A stretch of DNA of 64,000 nt from Herbaspirillum sp. 3R11 (GTDB lineage: Bacteria; Pseudomonadota; Gammaproteobacteria; Burkholderiales; Burkholderiaceae_D), in NCBI RefSeq assembly GCF_004563925.1, contig NZ_SPNJ01000001.1, forward strand, positions 868,001 to 932,000. Reading direction: 5' to 3'. This document shows positions 25,538-34,743 of this stretch, piece after piece; positions within the stretch are counted from its first letter, which is position 1; every line of letters starts with the position of its first letter. A program made the translations under genes and the position numbers. Below the pieces are notes generated by a model. The model searched no databases. It worked only from the letters and a program-made list of their open reading frames with translations, and was not told where the DNA came from.

Positions 25538-26945
25538 GGCTGACGCGGTCGTGCTGGAGCACACCCGCGTCATGGCGGCGTCACAGCCGGCCTGCGAGGC
25601 CGGCGTGCGTTACGGCATGCGCCGCGGCGGTGTGCTGGCCTTGCTGCCGCGCGCCCACATGCACGAGCGCGCCATCGAGCGCGAAGCGCAGACGCTGTCC
25701 GGCGCCGCCACCGCGCTGCTGCAATACACGCCGCAAGCCGCCTTCAGCGACGACGCCACCATCGTGCTCGACATCGGCGCCAGCCTGCGTTTGTTCGGCG
25801 GCATCGGCGCCTTGTGCCGGCGCGTGCACGGCACCGTGCGCCAGCTCGGCCTGACCGCCGCCGTCAGCTGCGCCCCGACCGCAGCCGGCGCCGCCTTGCT
25901 GGCGCGTCATCGTCATTTGCCCGGTCATCATCATTCGCGCACGCTGAGTTCGCCGCGCCTGCAGCGCTGCCTCGATCGCTTGCCGGTGAGCGCCTTGCCG
26001 GCCGCGCTGCCTTATCTCGACTGGCTCAAGGGAATCGGCTGTCGCAACCTTGCCGACCTGCGTCGTCTGCCGCGCGCCGGTCTGCAGCGGCGCGGCGACA
26101 CCCGCATGCTGGATGCGCTCGATTGCGCCTACGGCGAAGCGACGGAACTGCATGCCTGGATAGAGACGCCGCCGAGCTTTCGCCAGCGCATCGAACTGAC
26201 CGAGCGCATCGAACATGCCGAGGCCGCGCAGCACACCGTGCAAGCCTTGCTGGCGCAACTGTGCGGCTGGCTCACGGCGCGCCAGCTGGCGGTCACCCAA
26301 GTGTGCGTGCAGCTGGAGCACGAACGCGGCCGCCAGGCCGTCGCGCCGACCGTGATCGAACTTGCGCTGGCCGAGCCTACCTGGCAGGACGCACACCTGA
26401 TCCGCCTGCTGAAAGAGCGGCTGGCGCAACTCGAAATCAGCGCTCCCGTCATCGCCGTGGTGCTGGAAGCGGCGCGCACCGAAGCCATGGCGCCGGCCAG
26501 CGAGAGCCTGTTTCCCGAGCCGGGCGGCACACCGGAAGACTACAAGCGCCTGGTCGAATTGCTGGTGGCGCGGCTGGGCGCCGAACAGGTGTTGCAGCCG
26601 TCGCCGCTGGCCGACTACCGGCCGGAGCAGGCCAATCGCTGGGTGTCCGTGATGGAGCCGGCGGCACCGCTCGATGCACGGCCGTTGCCGCCGCGTCCGG
26701 GCTGGCTGCTGGAAAAACCGGTGGCGCTGGTCATGCGCCGGCACCGGCCGTATTACGGCTCGCGCCTGCATCCGGTGTCGCCGCCCGAACGCATCGAAGC
26801 CGGCTGGTGGAATGGGCTGCTGGTCACCCGCGACTACTTCATTGCGGCAGGCGCTGATCATTGCCATTACTGGATTTATCGCGAGCGCATCGGCGATGTC
26901 GACGGTGTCGAACCGCATTGGTATCTGCACGGCGTGTTCGGCTGA
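25467..26945 (+). CDS. imuB: ImuB, non-catalytic Y-family polymerase-like protein
   Basis: A 492-residue Y-family polymerase homologue that links DnaE2 to the sliding clamp in the mutasome. The catalytic acidic motifs of DinB are absent: the N-terminus reads MRLWIAVHLPLLPLEVFYPN, and the palm motif reads VLDIGASLRLFGG, as in other ImuB proteins. The helix-hairpin-helix region is near LDWLKGIGCRNLADLRRLPR (about 185-204), and the C-terminal part carries the typical PRPGWLLEKPVAL and GRERI-like segments. Start ATG 25467 lies inside imuA. dnaE2 starts 11 bases after the stop. Induced by DNA damage via the upstream LexA box. Confidence 0.92.
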   Translation: MRLWIAVHLPLLPLEVFYPNWSDEADAVVLEHTRVMAASQPACEAGVRYGMRRGGVLALLPRAHMHERAIEREAQTLSGAATALLQYTPQAAFSDDATIVLDIGASLRLFGGIGALCRRVHGTVRQLGLTAAVSCAPTAAGAALLARHRHLPGHHHSRTLSSPRLQRCLDRLPVSALPAALPYLDWLKGIGCRNLADLRRLPRAGLQRRGDTRMLDALDCAYGEATELHAWIETPPSFRQRIELTERIEHAEAAQHTVQALLAQLCGWLTARQLAVTQVCVQLEHERGRQAVAPTVIELALAEPTWQDAHLIRLLKERLAQLEISAPVIAVVLEAARTEAMAPASESLFPEPGGTPEDYKRLVELLVARLGAEQVLQPSPLADYRPEQANRWVSVMEPAAPLDARPLPPRPGWLLEKPVALVMRRHRPYYGSRLHPVSPPERIEAGWWNGLLVTRDYFIAAGADHCHYWIYRERIGDVDGVEPHWYLHGVFG

Positions 26946-26956
26946 GGGAGTGCGCC

Positions 26957-29900
26957 ATGTCTGAAATACCAGCGATAGCGACGAAAATCCCCGACTACGC
27001 CGAACTGTTCTGCCTGTCCAACTTCACCTTCCTCGAAGGTGCCTCGCACGCCGAAGAACTCGCCGCGCGCGCAGTGCAGCTCGGCTACACCGCGCTGGCC
27101 GTGACTGACGAATGTTCGCTGGCCGGCGTAGTGCGCGCGCATGTGGAAAGTAAAAATGCCGGCATGAAGCTGATCATCGGCTCCTGTTTTCGCATCGAAT
27201 GGAAAGCAGGGCAGCCGCCGCTTACGCTGATCGCGCTGGCGCAGAACCGCGAAGGTTACGGCAACCTGTCGGAGCTGATTACGCTCGGCCGCACGCGCGC
27301 CGAGAAGGGTAGTTACCGCATCGGCATCGAAGATTTTTCCGCGCCGCAGGCCTCGCATGCGCACCTGCGCGGCTTGCCCGATTGCCTGCTGGTGCTGGCG
27401 CCGCATTATCCGGCTGACGCCGCGCTGCTGGCGCAACAGGCCGACTGGCTGGCGCGCACCTTTCCGCAGCGTGCCTGGCTCGGCCTGACTCAACTGTACC
27501 GGCCGCTCGACGACCTGCATCGCGGCGTGATCCAGGAGGCTGCCGAGTTCAGTCGATTGCCGGTGGTCGCGCTCGGCCAGGTCAACATGCACGTGCGTTC
27601 ACGCAAGCCCTTGCAGGACACGCTGACCGCGATCCGGCTCGGCAAGTCGGTCGGCGACTGCGGCTATGACCTCGCGCCGAACGCCGAACAGCACCTGCGC
27701 TCACGGCTGCGGCTGGCGAATATTTTTCCGGCGGCGGCGCTGGAAGAAAGCTTGCGCATCGCCTCCCTGTGCAATTTCAAGCTCAATGAACTGCGTTACG
27801 AATATCCCGAAGAACTGGTGCCGGAAGGCCAGACACCGGCCGCTTATTTGCGGCAGGAGGCTTATCTCGGTGCCCACCTGCGCTATCCCACGGGCATCCC
27901 GGAGTCGGTGTCCACCCAACTTGAGCACGAGCTGACGCTGATCAACGACCTGGCTTACGAGCCGTATTTCCTGACGGTCTACGACATCGTGCGTTTCGCC
28001 AAGGACAACGGCATCCTGCGCCAGGGCCGCGGCTCGGCGGCCAATTCGGTGGTCTGCTATTGCCTCGGCGTAACCGAAGTCGACCCGACCTGTTCGACCA
28101 TGCTGTTCGAGCGCTTCATCAGCAAGGAGCGCGGCGAGCCGCCCGACATCGACGTCGACTTCGAGCATCAGCGGCGCGAAGAAGTGATCCAGTACATCTA
28201 CCGCAAATACGGCCGCATGCGCGCCGCCATCGCCGCCGCCGTGCACACTTACCGTCCGCGCGGCGTGCTGCGCGATGTCGGCAAGGCGCTCGGTGTGGAC
28301 GAGTCCATCGTCGACAAGGTGGCCAAGTCGCAGCAGTGGTTCGATCATCGCGACAATCTGCTGGACCGCTTCGCCGAATGTGGGCTTGATCCGCAGTCGC
28401 CGATCGCGCATCAATGGGCCATCCTGGCGCGGCAATTGCTCAACTTCCCGCGCCATCTGTCGCAGCACAGCGGCGGCTTCGTGATTGCGCGCGACAAGCT
28501 GTCGCGATTGGTGCCGATAGAAAACGCCGCCATGCCGGACCGTTCGGTGATTCAGTGGGACAAGGACGATCTCGAATCGCTCGGCCTGCTCAAGGTCGAC
28601 GTGCTGGCGCTGGGCATGCTGTCGGCCTTGCGGCGCGCGTTGGAACTGGTCGGCAAGCGGCGCGGCATATCGTTCGAGCTGCAGGACATTCCGCGCGAAG
28701 ATCCGGTCACCTACGACATGATCTGTCAGGCCGACACCATCGGCGTATTCCAGATCGAAAGCCGCGCCCAGATGAGCATGCTGCCGCGCCTGAAACCGCG
28801 CCGCTTCTACGACCTCGTGGTGCAGGTGGCGATCGTGCGGCCGGGGCCGATACAGGGGGGGATGGTCCATCCTTTTTTGCGGCGGCGCGAAGGCCTGGAG
28901 CCGGAAACCTATCCCAAGGAAATCCTGCGCCAGGCGCTGGAACGCACACGCGGCGTACCGATCTTCCAGGAGCAGGTGATGCAGATCGCCGTGCTGGCGG
29001 CCGGCTTCACGCCCGGTGAGGCCGACGGTCTGCGTCGCGCGATGGCGGCGTGGAAGCGCAAGGGTGGCATGGAAAAATACCAGAAGCAGTTGATCGCCGG
29101 GATGCTTGAGCGCGGTTACACGCAGGATTTTGCCGACGCCATCTTCCGCCAGATCCAGGGCTTCGGCGACTACGGTTTTCCTGAAAGCCACGCCGCCAGT
29201 TTCGCCAACCTTGCTTACTTCAGCAGCTGGATCAAATGCCACGAGCCGGAAGCGTTCCTGTGCTCGCTGCTCAACAGCCAGCCCATGGGTTTTTACTCGC
29301 CGTCGCAACTGATCCAGGATGCACGCCGCCATGGCGTACGAGTGCTGCCGGCAGATGTGACGCGCAGCAATTGGGAGAGCGCGTTGGAAGAAACCGGCGC
29401 CGAACGGCCTGCCGTGCGTCTTGGCCTGTCGCTGATCGGCAGCCTCAAGGAAGAGCCGTCCTTGCGCATCGAGCGGGCGCGTCTTGACGGTGTGTTCAGC
29501 GATCTGCAAGACCTGGCGCGGCGCGCCAATCTGCACAAGCGCGACCTGCAGGCGCTGGCCGCCGGCAATGCGCTGGCCACGCTCAGCGGCCATCGCCGTG
29601 AAGCCTTGTGGCAGGCGCTCGACGCCGCGCCCGCCAAAGACCTGCTGCGCACCGCGCCGTCGCGCGAAGAGGCGCTGCACCTGCCGGCGCCGTCGGAAGC
29701 CGAAGACATCGTCGCCGATTACCGCAGTGCCGGGATGACGCTACGCCGCCATCCGCTGGCCTTGCTGCGCACCATCCTGACCAAGCAGAAGTTCCTGCCG
29801 CACGACGTGATGGCGACGTTCCAGGACGGTCAGTTCGCGCGCGGCTGCGGCATCGTCACCGTGCGCCAGCGGCCCGGCACCGCGAAGGGCGTACTGTTCA

Positions 29901-30112
29901 TCACCATCGAAGACGAGACCGGATCAACCAACGTCATCATCTGGCCCTCGCTGGTCGAGAAGCAGCGCAACGAAGTCCTCAACGCTTCCTTGCTGGGCGT
30001 CTACGGCATCTGGCAGACCCACGCCGGCGTCAAGCATCTGGTCGCCAAGCGGCTGGTCGATCTGTCGCACCTGCTCGGCGAGATCAACGTCCACAGCCGC
30101 GATTTTTGCTGA
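26957..30112 (+). CDS. dnaE2: Error-prone DNA polymerase III alpha subunit DnaE2
   Basis: A 1051-residue C-family polymerase for translesion synthesis. The N-terminal PHP domain starts YAELFCLSNFTFLEGASHAEEL. Catalytic aspartates are in PDIDVDF (396-402) and in KVDVLALGML, with QSRGSAA-type primer contacts (LRQGRGSAANSVVCYC). A C-terminal OB fold (about residues 930-1030, VLFITIEDETGSTNVIIWPS) is present. It lacks the long C-terminal exonuclease-binding tail of DnaE1, fitting DnaE2. The ATG at 26957 has GAGGGAG nine bases upstream and follows imuB by 11 bases; an opening from 26861 overlapping imuB is not used. The end is convergent with the next gene, one base away. Confidence 0.95.
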   Translation: MSEIPAIATKIPDYAELFCLSNFTFLEGASHAEELAARAVQLGYTALAVTDECSLAGVVRAHVESKNAGMKLIIGSCFRIEWKAGQPPLTLIALAQNREGYGNLSELITLGRTRAEKGSYRIGIEDFSAPQASHAHLRGLPDCLLVLAPHYPADAALLAQQADWLARTFPQRAWLGLTQLYRPLDDLHRGVIQEAAEFSRLPVVALGQVNMHVRSRKPLQDTLTAIRLGKSVGDCGYDLAPNAEQHLRSRLRLANIFPAAALEESLRIASLCNFKLNELRYEYPEELVPEGQTPAAYLRQEAYLGAHLRYPTGIPESVSTQLEHELTLINDLAYEPYFLTVYDIVRFAKDNGILRQGRGSAANSVVCYCLGVTEVDPTCSTMLFERFISKERGEPPDIDVDFEHQRREEVIQYIYRKYGRMRAAIAAAVHTYRPRGVLRDVGKALGVDESIVDKVAKSQQWFDHRDNLLDRFAECGLDPQSPIAHQWAILARQLLNFPRHLSQHSGGFVIARDKLSRLVPIENAAMPDRSVIQWDKDDLESLGLLKVDVLALGMLSALRRALELVGKRRGISFELQDIPREDPVTYDMICQADTIGVFQIESRAQMSMLPRLKPRRFYDLVVQVAIVRPGPIQGGMVHPFLRRREGLEPETYPKEILRQALERTRGVPIFQEQVMQIAVLAAGFTPGEADGLRRAMAAWKRKGGMEKYQKQLIAGMLERGYTQDFADAIFRQIQGFGDYGFPESHAASFANLAYFSSWIKCHEPEAFLCSLLNSQPMGFYSPSQLIQDARRHGVRVLPADVTRSNWESALEETGAERPAVRLGLSLIGSLKEEPSLRIERARLDGVFSDLQDLARRANLHKRDLQALAAGNALATLSGHRREALWQALDAAPAKDLLRTAPSREEALHLPAPSEAEDIVADYRSAGMTLRRHPLALLRTILTKQKFLPHDVMATFQDGQFARGCGIVTVRQRPGTAKGVLFITIEDETGSTNVIIWPSLVEKQRNEVLNASLLGVYGIWQTHAGVKHLVAKRLVDLSHLLGEINVHSRDFC

Positions 30113-30113
30113 G

Positions 30114-31181
30114 TTATTTTTTCATTGCCGCGGCGTATTCCTCCGCCAATGTCGCGATGATCTCGGCGGTTCCACCTGAGCGAATCAGCGACACACCCTG
30201 ACCGGCCCAGAAGGCGGCGAACTCATGATTGCCGTGCTTGCTGGCGAGCGCGTGCAATTGCTTGCCGGCGTCATAGGCTATCGGATAATCGCTGGGCAAA
30301 GGCGAGCCGGGCGCGCCGATCTCATCCATGATGCGGTTGGCGATGCCGCGCGCGCCGCGGCCGGAGATGGCGCGCGTGACCTTGGTGCGTTCGGCGCGGC
30401 CGCTCTGCAGGGTTTGGCGATAGGCGTCGCTGGCACTCGATTCTTCCGTCAGCAGAAAAGCCGTACCCAGTTGTACCGCATCGGCGCCGAGCATGCGCGC
30501 CGCCGCGATGCCTTGTCCATCCATGATGCCGCCGGCCGCAATCACCGGCAGCGCAGTCTGGCGCGCAATCGTGCGCACCAGTGCGAAGGTGCCGATCTGC
30601 TGGTCCTCGCCGGTGCTGTCGAACACGCCGCGATGGCCGCCGGCTTCATGGCCTTGCGCGACGATGGCGTCAAGGCCCGCGGCCTTGATCGTGCGCGCTT
30701 CTTCCAGCGTGGTGGCGGTCGCCATCAGGAACACACCGGCCTGTTTGAATGCCCGGATCACATCCGCATCGGGCAAGCCGAAATGAAAACTCATCGCCGC
30801 CGGCGGCGCTGCCAGCAGCAATTGCTGCATGTCGGTATCGGTGACGAAGCTCTCGTAAATTTCCCTCAGCGGCACGGTAAGTGCGCCGCCGAATTCGTCG
30901 AAGTAGGGCCGCAGATGTTCGCTCCAGGCCTGGTCACGCGCGGCATCCGCTTGCGCCGGCCGATGGCAGAAAAAGTTGACGCTGAACGGTCGCGCCGTCA
31001 GCTGGCGTGTCTCCGCCAATAATTGCTTCGCCTGCGCGGCATTGCTGGCGCCCAATGCCAGCGAACCCAGCGCGCCCGCATTGGAAGCTGCGGCGACCAT
31101 GCGCGGTGTCGACAGGCCGGCCATCGGCGCCTGGATGATGGGATGCGTCAGGCCCAGCCGTGTTGCGATGATGCTGTTCAT
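30114..31181 (-). CDS. Nitronate monooxygenase (class I, NPD family)
   Basis: A 355-residue FMN-dependent TIM-barrel enzyme that oxidises nitronates such as propionate-3-nitronate to aldehyde and nitrite. Motifs: THPIIQAPMAGLSTPRMVAAAS at the N-terminus, VAQGHEAGGHRG with the class I His/Gly signature, and AIAAGGIMDGQG-like phosphate-binding (VIAAGGIMDGQGIAAA). Start ATG 31181 has AGGAGG upstream and overlaps the stop of the preceding MFS gene (ATGA), so the two are translationally coupled. A longer frame upstream of 31181 is antisense-type background within the MFS gene. Confidence 0.9.
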   Translation of the reverse strand: MNSIIATRLGLTHPIIQAPMAGLSTPRMVAAASNAGALGSLALGASNAAQAKQLLAETRQLTARPFSVNFFCHRPAQADAARDQAWSEHLRPYFDEFGGALTVPLREIYESFVTDTDMQQLLLAAPPAAMSFHFGLPDADVIRAFKQAGVFLMATATTLEEARTIKAAGLDAIVAQGHEAGGHRGVFDSTGEDQQIGTFALVRTIARQTALPVIAAGGIMDGQGIAAARMLGADAVQLGTAFLLTEESSASDAYRQTLQSGRAERTKVTRAISGRGARGIANRIMDEIGAPGSPLPSDYPIAYDAGKQLHALASKHGNHEFAAFWAGQGVSLIRSGGTAEIIATLAEEYAAAMKK

Positions 31182-32422
31182 GCTTCCTCCTGATGGTTTG
31201 AAATCCTTCGGTATGCCCAGAGATTTGCCGCCGCGCCGACCAGTAACATGGCGCTGGTCAAAAAGAACACCGAGCGCATGCCGACCATACCGCCCATCGC
31301 GCCGCCCATGAGCGGGCCGAGCACCTGTCCGGCATATTGCGAGGATTGCGAATACCCCAGCACCTTGCCCAGCGAACGTTCGGGAACCGACTGGCGGATC
31401 TGTTTGGCAATCGACGGCAGCAAACCGGCCAGCGCCGCACCCAGCCAGAAGCGCAGGATCGCCAGCTGCCACCATGAATGCACGAAGGCTTGCGGAATCA
31501 TCAGCAGGCCCGCCGCCGTCAGGCAATACACGATCACCTTCCAGCCGCCGATGCGGTCGGCCAGCCGGCCCAGCGGCGCCGCCATGATGATGCTGCCGAG
31601 CGCCGACGCGGCCATCACGATGCCGGCGTCGAGCACCACCTCGCTGCGGTCGGCGTGCAGGTCCTGCAGATAGACGGTGATGATCGGTTCAATCGACATG
31701 TTGGCGAACAACACCAGCATCGCGGTGGCGAACATGGCGCCGACGATCAGGCGCAGGTTCTTGTTGCCGGCCAGGTCGGATGTGCCGGTAAAGCGCGGCC
31801 GCGGCACGAATTTTTCCTTCACGAACACCATCGTCAGGATTGCCGCCACGGCAATCATCGCGCCGCCCGCAAAGAAGGTGTTGCGGATGCCGATCAGTCC
31901 CGGCAGCAAGCCGCCGATCAGGGGGCCGGTCAGCGTGCCGGCAAGCGCGCCGGTCGACAGGATGCCCAGCGCCCAGCCGGCTTTGTCCTTCGGCGTCTGC
32001 GTCGCCACCAGCAGCGTCGACGACGACGCATAGCCGCCGATGATGCCGGCGAGGAAGCGCAACAAGGTCAGCTCATACACGTTGTGGGCGCAGCCGATCA
32101 GCGGCATGACGATGGCCATGCCGACCGCTGCGCGCACCAGCATGGGCTTGCGGCCGTAGCGGTCGCTCAGGTAACCCCACAGCGGCGCCGTCAGTCCGGT
32201 GCCGAGAAAGGTCGCGCCGAAGGCGACGCCGGACCAGCCGACGATGGCGGCGTTCGTTTTTACGCCCAGTTCCTCGACGTAGACCGGCAGGAAGGGCAGC
32301 AGCAGCGTCAGGCTGACCAGCGTCGTGAAGGAGCCGAACACGCAGATGACCAGGTTGCGTTTCCAGTGCAGGGCGTTGTCTGCCGAATAGGAATCGAGGG
32401 AGGTGGCAAGCGCATCTTTCAT
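31178..32422 (-). CDS. MFS multidrug transporter, MdtG-like
   Basis: A 414-residue, 12-helix carrier. The loop motif GYLSDRYGRKPMLVRAAVG is characteristic of the MdtG group, and LLRFLAGIIGGYASSSTLLVA follows in helix 4. The N-terminal cytoplasmic stretch of about 20 residues precedes helix 1. The gene is first in a two-gene unit with the nitronate monooxygenase gene (ATGA overlap), so export of a toxic nitro compound or related metabolite is possible but not established. The start at 32422 is supported by the conserved N-terminal charged segment HWKRNLVICVFGSF. Confidence 0.85.
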   Translation of the reverse strand: MKDALATSLDSYSADNALHWKRNLVICVFGSFTTLVSLTLLLPFLPVYVEELGVKTNAAIVGWSGVAFGATFLGTGLTAPLWGYLSDRYGRKPMLVRAAVGMAIVMPLIGCAHNVYELTLLRFLAGIIGGYASSSTLLVATQTPKDKAGWALGILSTGALAGTLTGPLIGGLLPGLIGIRNTFFAGGAMIAVAAILTMVFVKEKFVPRPRFTGTSDLAGNKNLRLIVGAMFATAMLVLFANMSIEPIITVYLQDLHADRSEVVLDAGIVMAASALGSIIMAAPLGRLADRIGGWKVIVYCLTAAGLLMIPQAFVHSWWQLAILRFWLGAALAGLLPSIAKQIRQSVPERSLGKVLGYSQSSQYAGQVLGPLMGGAMGGMVGMRSVFFLTSAMLLVGAAANLWAYRRISNHQEEA

Positions 32423-32509
32423 GACCGGCTCCGGTTCGTTGTGTTGTGATCAGGCATAGTCATTTCCTTCAATGCAGTCAGCGCATCTGTCTCAGCAGCA
32501 GTCTCAGCA

Positions 32510-33040
32510 TCAGCCGCAGCCGACATGCGCATGTTCCTGAAAGGCGGCGTCGATCGACACCGGATTGAGATGATCGAAATAATTGCTGATGGTCTTGAGC
32601 GCTACGCCGAGCAGGATTTCCATCAGGACGATTTCGTCGTAACCGGCAGCGATGAAACGCTCCTTGGCCTGCTCGCTGACGAAGCCGCGGCCGTTGACCA
32701 GTTCGCGCGTCAGCACCACCAATGCATCCAGCCGCGGGTCCGCCAGCGGTGTGCGACGGCGTACCGCGCCGACCAGACCGGCATCGGTGCGCATGTCGGC
32801 CAGGCGCGTGGCGTGGGCGGCGATGCAATAGAGGCATTTGTTTTCCACCGATGCGGCCAGCAACACCAGCTCACGCTCGCGGGCGGTGAGGGACACCTTT
32901 TCCCATGCCGCCGTCAGCGCCACGTAGCCGTTGAGCAAGGGTGGCGAGTTGCCCATCGTTGCCATCAGGTTGGAGATGAAGCCGCGCCGCTTGCGTGCAA
33001 TTGCCAAGCCCGCTTTGGCTCCGTCCGGCGCGGATTCCAT
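32510..33040 (-). CDS. AhpD/carboxymuconolactone decarboxylase-like (peroxidase-related) protein
   Basis: A 176-residue alkylhydroperoxidase-fold protein. The AhpD redox motif is intact: E66, C69, C72 and H76 in ENKCLYCIAAHATRL. These proteins reduce peroxides or act in related thiol chemistry; the exact partner is unknown. The start is uncertain. ATG 33040 gives MESAPDGAKAGLAIARKRRG, the usual family length, but the frame is open to 33163, and that extension encodes a repetitive Lys-Pro-Leu segment. It is divergent from the LysR gene at 33238, separated by a palindromic operator candidate. Confidence 0.8.
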   Translation of the reverse strand: MESAPDGAKAGLAIARKRRGFISNLMATMGNSPPLLNGYVALTAAWEKVSLTARERELVLLAASVENKCLYCIAAHATRLADMRTDAGLVGAVRRRTPLADPRLDALVVLTRELVNGRGFVSEQAKERFIAAGYDEIVLMEILLGVALKTISNYFDHLNPVSIDAAFQEHAHVGCG

Positions 33041-33200
33041 CGTCAGTGTCTTGAGTGGATTCAGTGGCCTTAATGGCTTGAGCGGCTTCACGGCCTGGTT
33101 CCGTTCATGTTCATTTCCTCGATTCCTGCAGTAATGCGGTGGTTTGCAGCAAGGATGCCGCAAAGTCGCTTCCTTGATTAGATGGAAATATGTAGAATTT

Positions 33201-33220
33201 CTTTTCCATTTATGGAAAAG
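33201..33220. promoter_or_regulatory. Palindromic operator between AhpD-like and LysR genes
   Basis: CTTTTCCAT-TT-ATGGAAAAG, perfect 9-base arms, 18 bases before the LysR start codon at 33238. A divergent LysR pair with a palindrome in between is the usual architecture for autoregulation and control of the divergent gene. There is no direct proof of which protein binds. Confidence 0.6.
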
Positions 33221-33237
33221 TGAAAAGGAAGCAATCC

Positions 33238-34134
33238 ATGGCCGATCTCAACGATATTGCGATCTTCGTGAAGGTGGCGCAGTTCGAAAGTTTCAGCCGG
33301 GCGGCGCATGCGCTCGGCATGCCGGTGTCGACGGTCAGCCGCCGCGTCGCCGACCTCGAGCAGCAACTGGGCGTCACGCTGTTGCAGCGGACCACGCGCA
33401 AGCTCACGCTGACCGTGCCGGGTCAGGACTATTTCCATCAATGCCACGAGCCGCTCGAGGTTCTCGCCGATGCAGAACGCGTGCTTACCCAGACGCAGAA
33501 GAAGCCCGAAGGCATCCTGCGCATTACCGCGCCGGTGGTACTGCGCGAGACCGAGTTCCTCAACTTCATCTCGGGCTTTCTCAACAACTATCCGCGCATC
33601 AAGATCGATCTGGTCATCACCAACGACTTCCTCAACCTGATCGGGCAAAACATCGACATGGGCATCCGTTTCGGCGACCTCGAAGATTCCAGCCTGATCT
33701 CGAAGAAGCTGGGCGACACCGTGCGCTACCTGGTGGCGACGCCGTCTTACCTGGAAGGCCGCCGCCTGCCGGAAAAGCCGGAAGACCTGAGCGCCCATCA
33801 ATGCGTGCTGATGAACGGCAAGAACTGCGAGACAAAATGGGATCTGGTCAACGGTAAGAAACAGGTCAGCGTCCAGGTCTCGGGAGCGGTGTCGAGCCGC
33901 GACTTCAACAGCGTGAGTTACTTCACCCACAACGGCCACGGCATCGGCCTGCTGCCGTTCAACTACTGCAACGACTTGCTGGCCGACGGCCGCCTGCAAC
34001 GCGTCCTGCCGAAGTGGCGCTCGCCGCTGATTCCGGTTCATGCGCTTTATCCGACACGCAAATTCCTGCCGGCCAGGCTGCGCGTTTTTCTCGAAGCCTT
34101 GCAGGCCTGGGACAGTCCGTTCTGGACTAAATAA
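33238..34134 (+). CDS. LysR-family transcriptional regulator
   Basis: A 298-residue LysR regulator. The winged helix-turn-helix is residues about 4-62 (DIAIFVKVAQFESFSRAAHALGMP...LEQQLGVTLLQRTTRKL), followed by the LysR substrate-binding domain (about 88-295). The ATG at 33238 was chosen over 33220 because AAAAGGAAG lies just upstream and the protein then begins MADLNDIAIF, as in homologues. The likely target is the divergent AhpD-like gene and perhaps the MFS/nitronate monooxygenase unit beyond it. The effector is unknown. It belongs to the large CrgA/DsdC-like group common in Burkholderiales. Confidence 0.92.
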   Translation: MADLNDIAIFVKVAQFESFSRAAHALGMPVSTVSRRVADLEQQLGVTLLQRTTRKLTLTVPGQDYFHQCHEPLEVLADAERVLTQTQKKPEGILRITAPVVLRETEFLNFISGFLNNYPRIKIDLVITNDFLNLIGQNIDMGIRFGDLEDSSLISKKLGDTVRYLVATPSYLEGRRLPEKPEDLSAHQCVLMNGKNCETKWDLVNGKKQVSVQVSGAVSSRDFNSVSYFTHNGHGIGLLPFNYCNDLLADGRLQRVLPKWRSPLIPVHALYPTRKFLPARLRVFLEALQAWDSPFWTK

Positions 34135-34258
34135 AGCGCAAGACCGGTGGAAATGAAGAGCTGAAAATACCGCTGAAAAAAATAGCGTTCCTTGATAGAG
34201 TTGCGGGCGACAAAACACCGTCCATATCTGTTAGCCCACCAACCACCTTGGGAGCGCC

Positions 34259-34624
34259 ATGCCGGCAGTACTCAACACCATCCTCATCTACGCAAAAAAT
34301 CCCTCCGCCACGGCTGCCTTCTACAGTCAGTTCTTCGGCTTCGAAACGTCAGGTGAAATGGTGGAAGGCCTGATCGAGCTGACCGCACCGGCCAGCGGCG
34401 CCAGCATCCTGATCCACCAGGCCGCCAAAAGCGTCAAGCTTGGCCAGGCGGGTGTGAAGCTGATGTTCAGCGTCGAGGATGTGGAAGACTTCAAAACGCA
34501 GAGTGCGCAGCGCGGGTTGGTCTTCGGCAGTACGCACCAGGCTAACGGCTATGCGTTTGCCAACGTCAAGGATCCCGATGGCAATTCGGTTGGCGTGTCG
34601 AGCAGGGCGTATCGGCTTGGATAA
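34259..34624 (+). CDS. VOC (glyoxalase/bleomycin resistance) family protein
   Basis: A 121-residue single-domain VOC protein made of two beta-alpha-beta-beta-beta units: VLNTILIYAKNPSATAAFYSQFFGFE at the N-terminus and NGYAFANVKDPDGNSVGVSS at the C-terminus. The usual first metal ligand (His/Gln near the N-terminus) is not evident: the position reads NTILIYA, so metal-dependent catalysis is doubtful. A glutamate in the last strands is also not obvious. It may bind rather than convert a ligand. The start has GGGAGCGCC upstream. Transcribed alone. Confidence 0.8.
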   Translation: MPAVLNTILIYAKNPSATAAFYSQFFGFETSGEMVEGLIELTAPASGASILIHQAAKSVKLGQAGVKLMFSVEDVEDFKTQSAQRGLVFGSTHQANGYAFANVKDPDGNSVGVSSRAYRLG

Positions 34625-34743
34625 GCATATCTCCAAAAGCACCAAGCCCGCTCGAAAGCGGGTATTGCGCTGGTGAGCAAGCCGAGGCTGAGCCTGACGT
34701 AAAAAGAGCGCAACGAGACTCCATTTTCCTTCTTCTCATCGCC

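Noticed and set aside
27701-29680. 659-codon antisense frame opposite dnaE2
   Set aside because: Composition bias from high third-position GC; the sense gene has all polymerase motifs.
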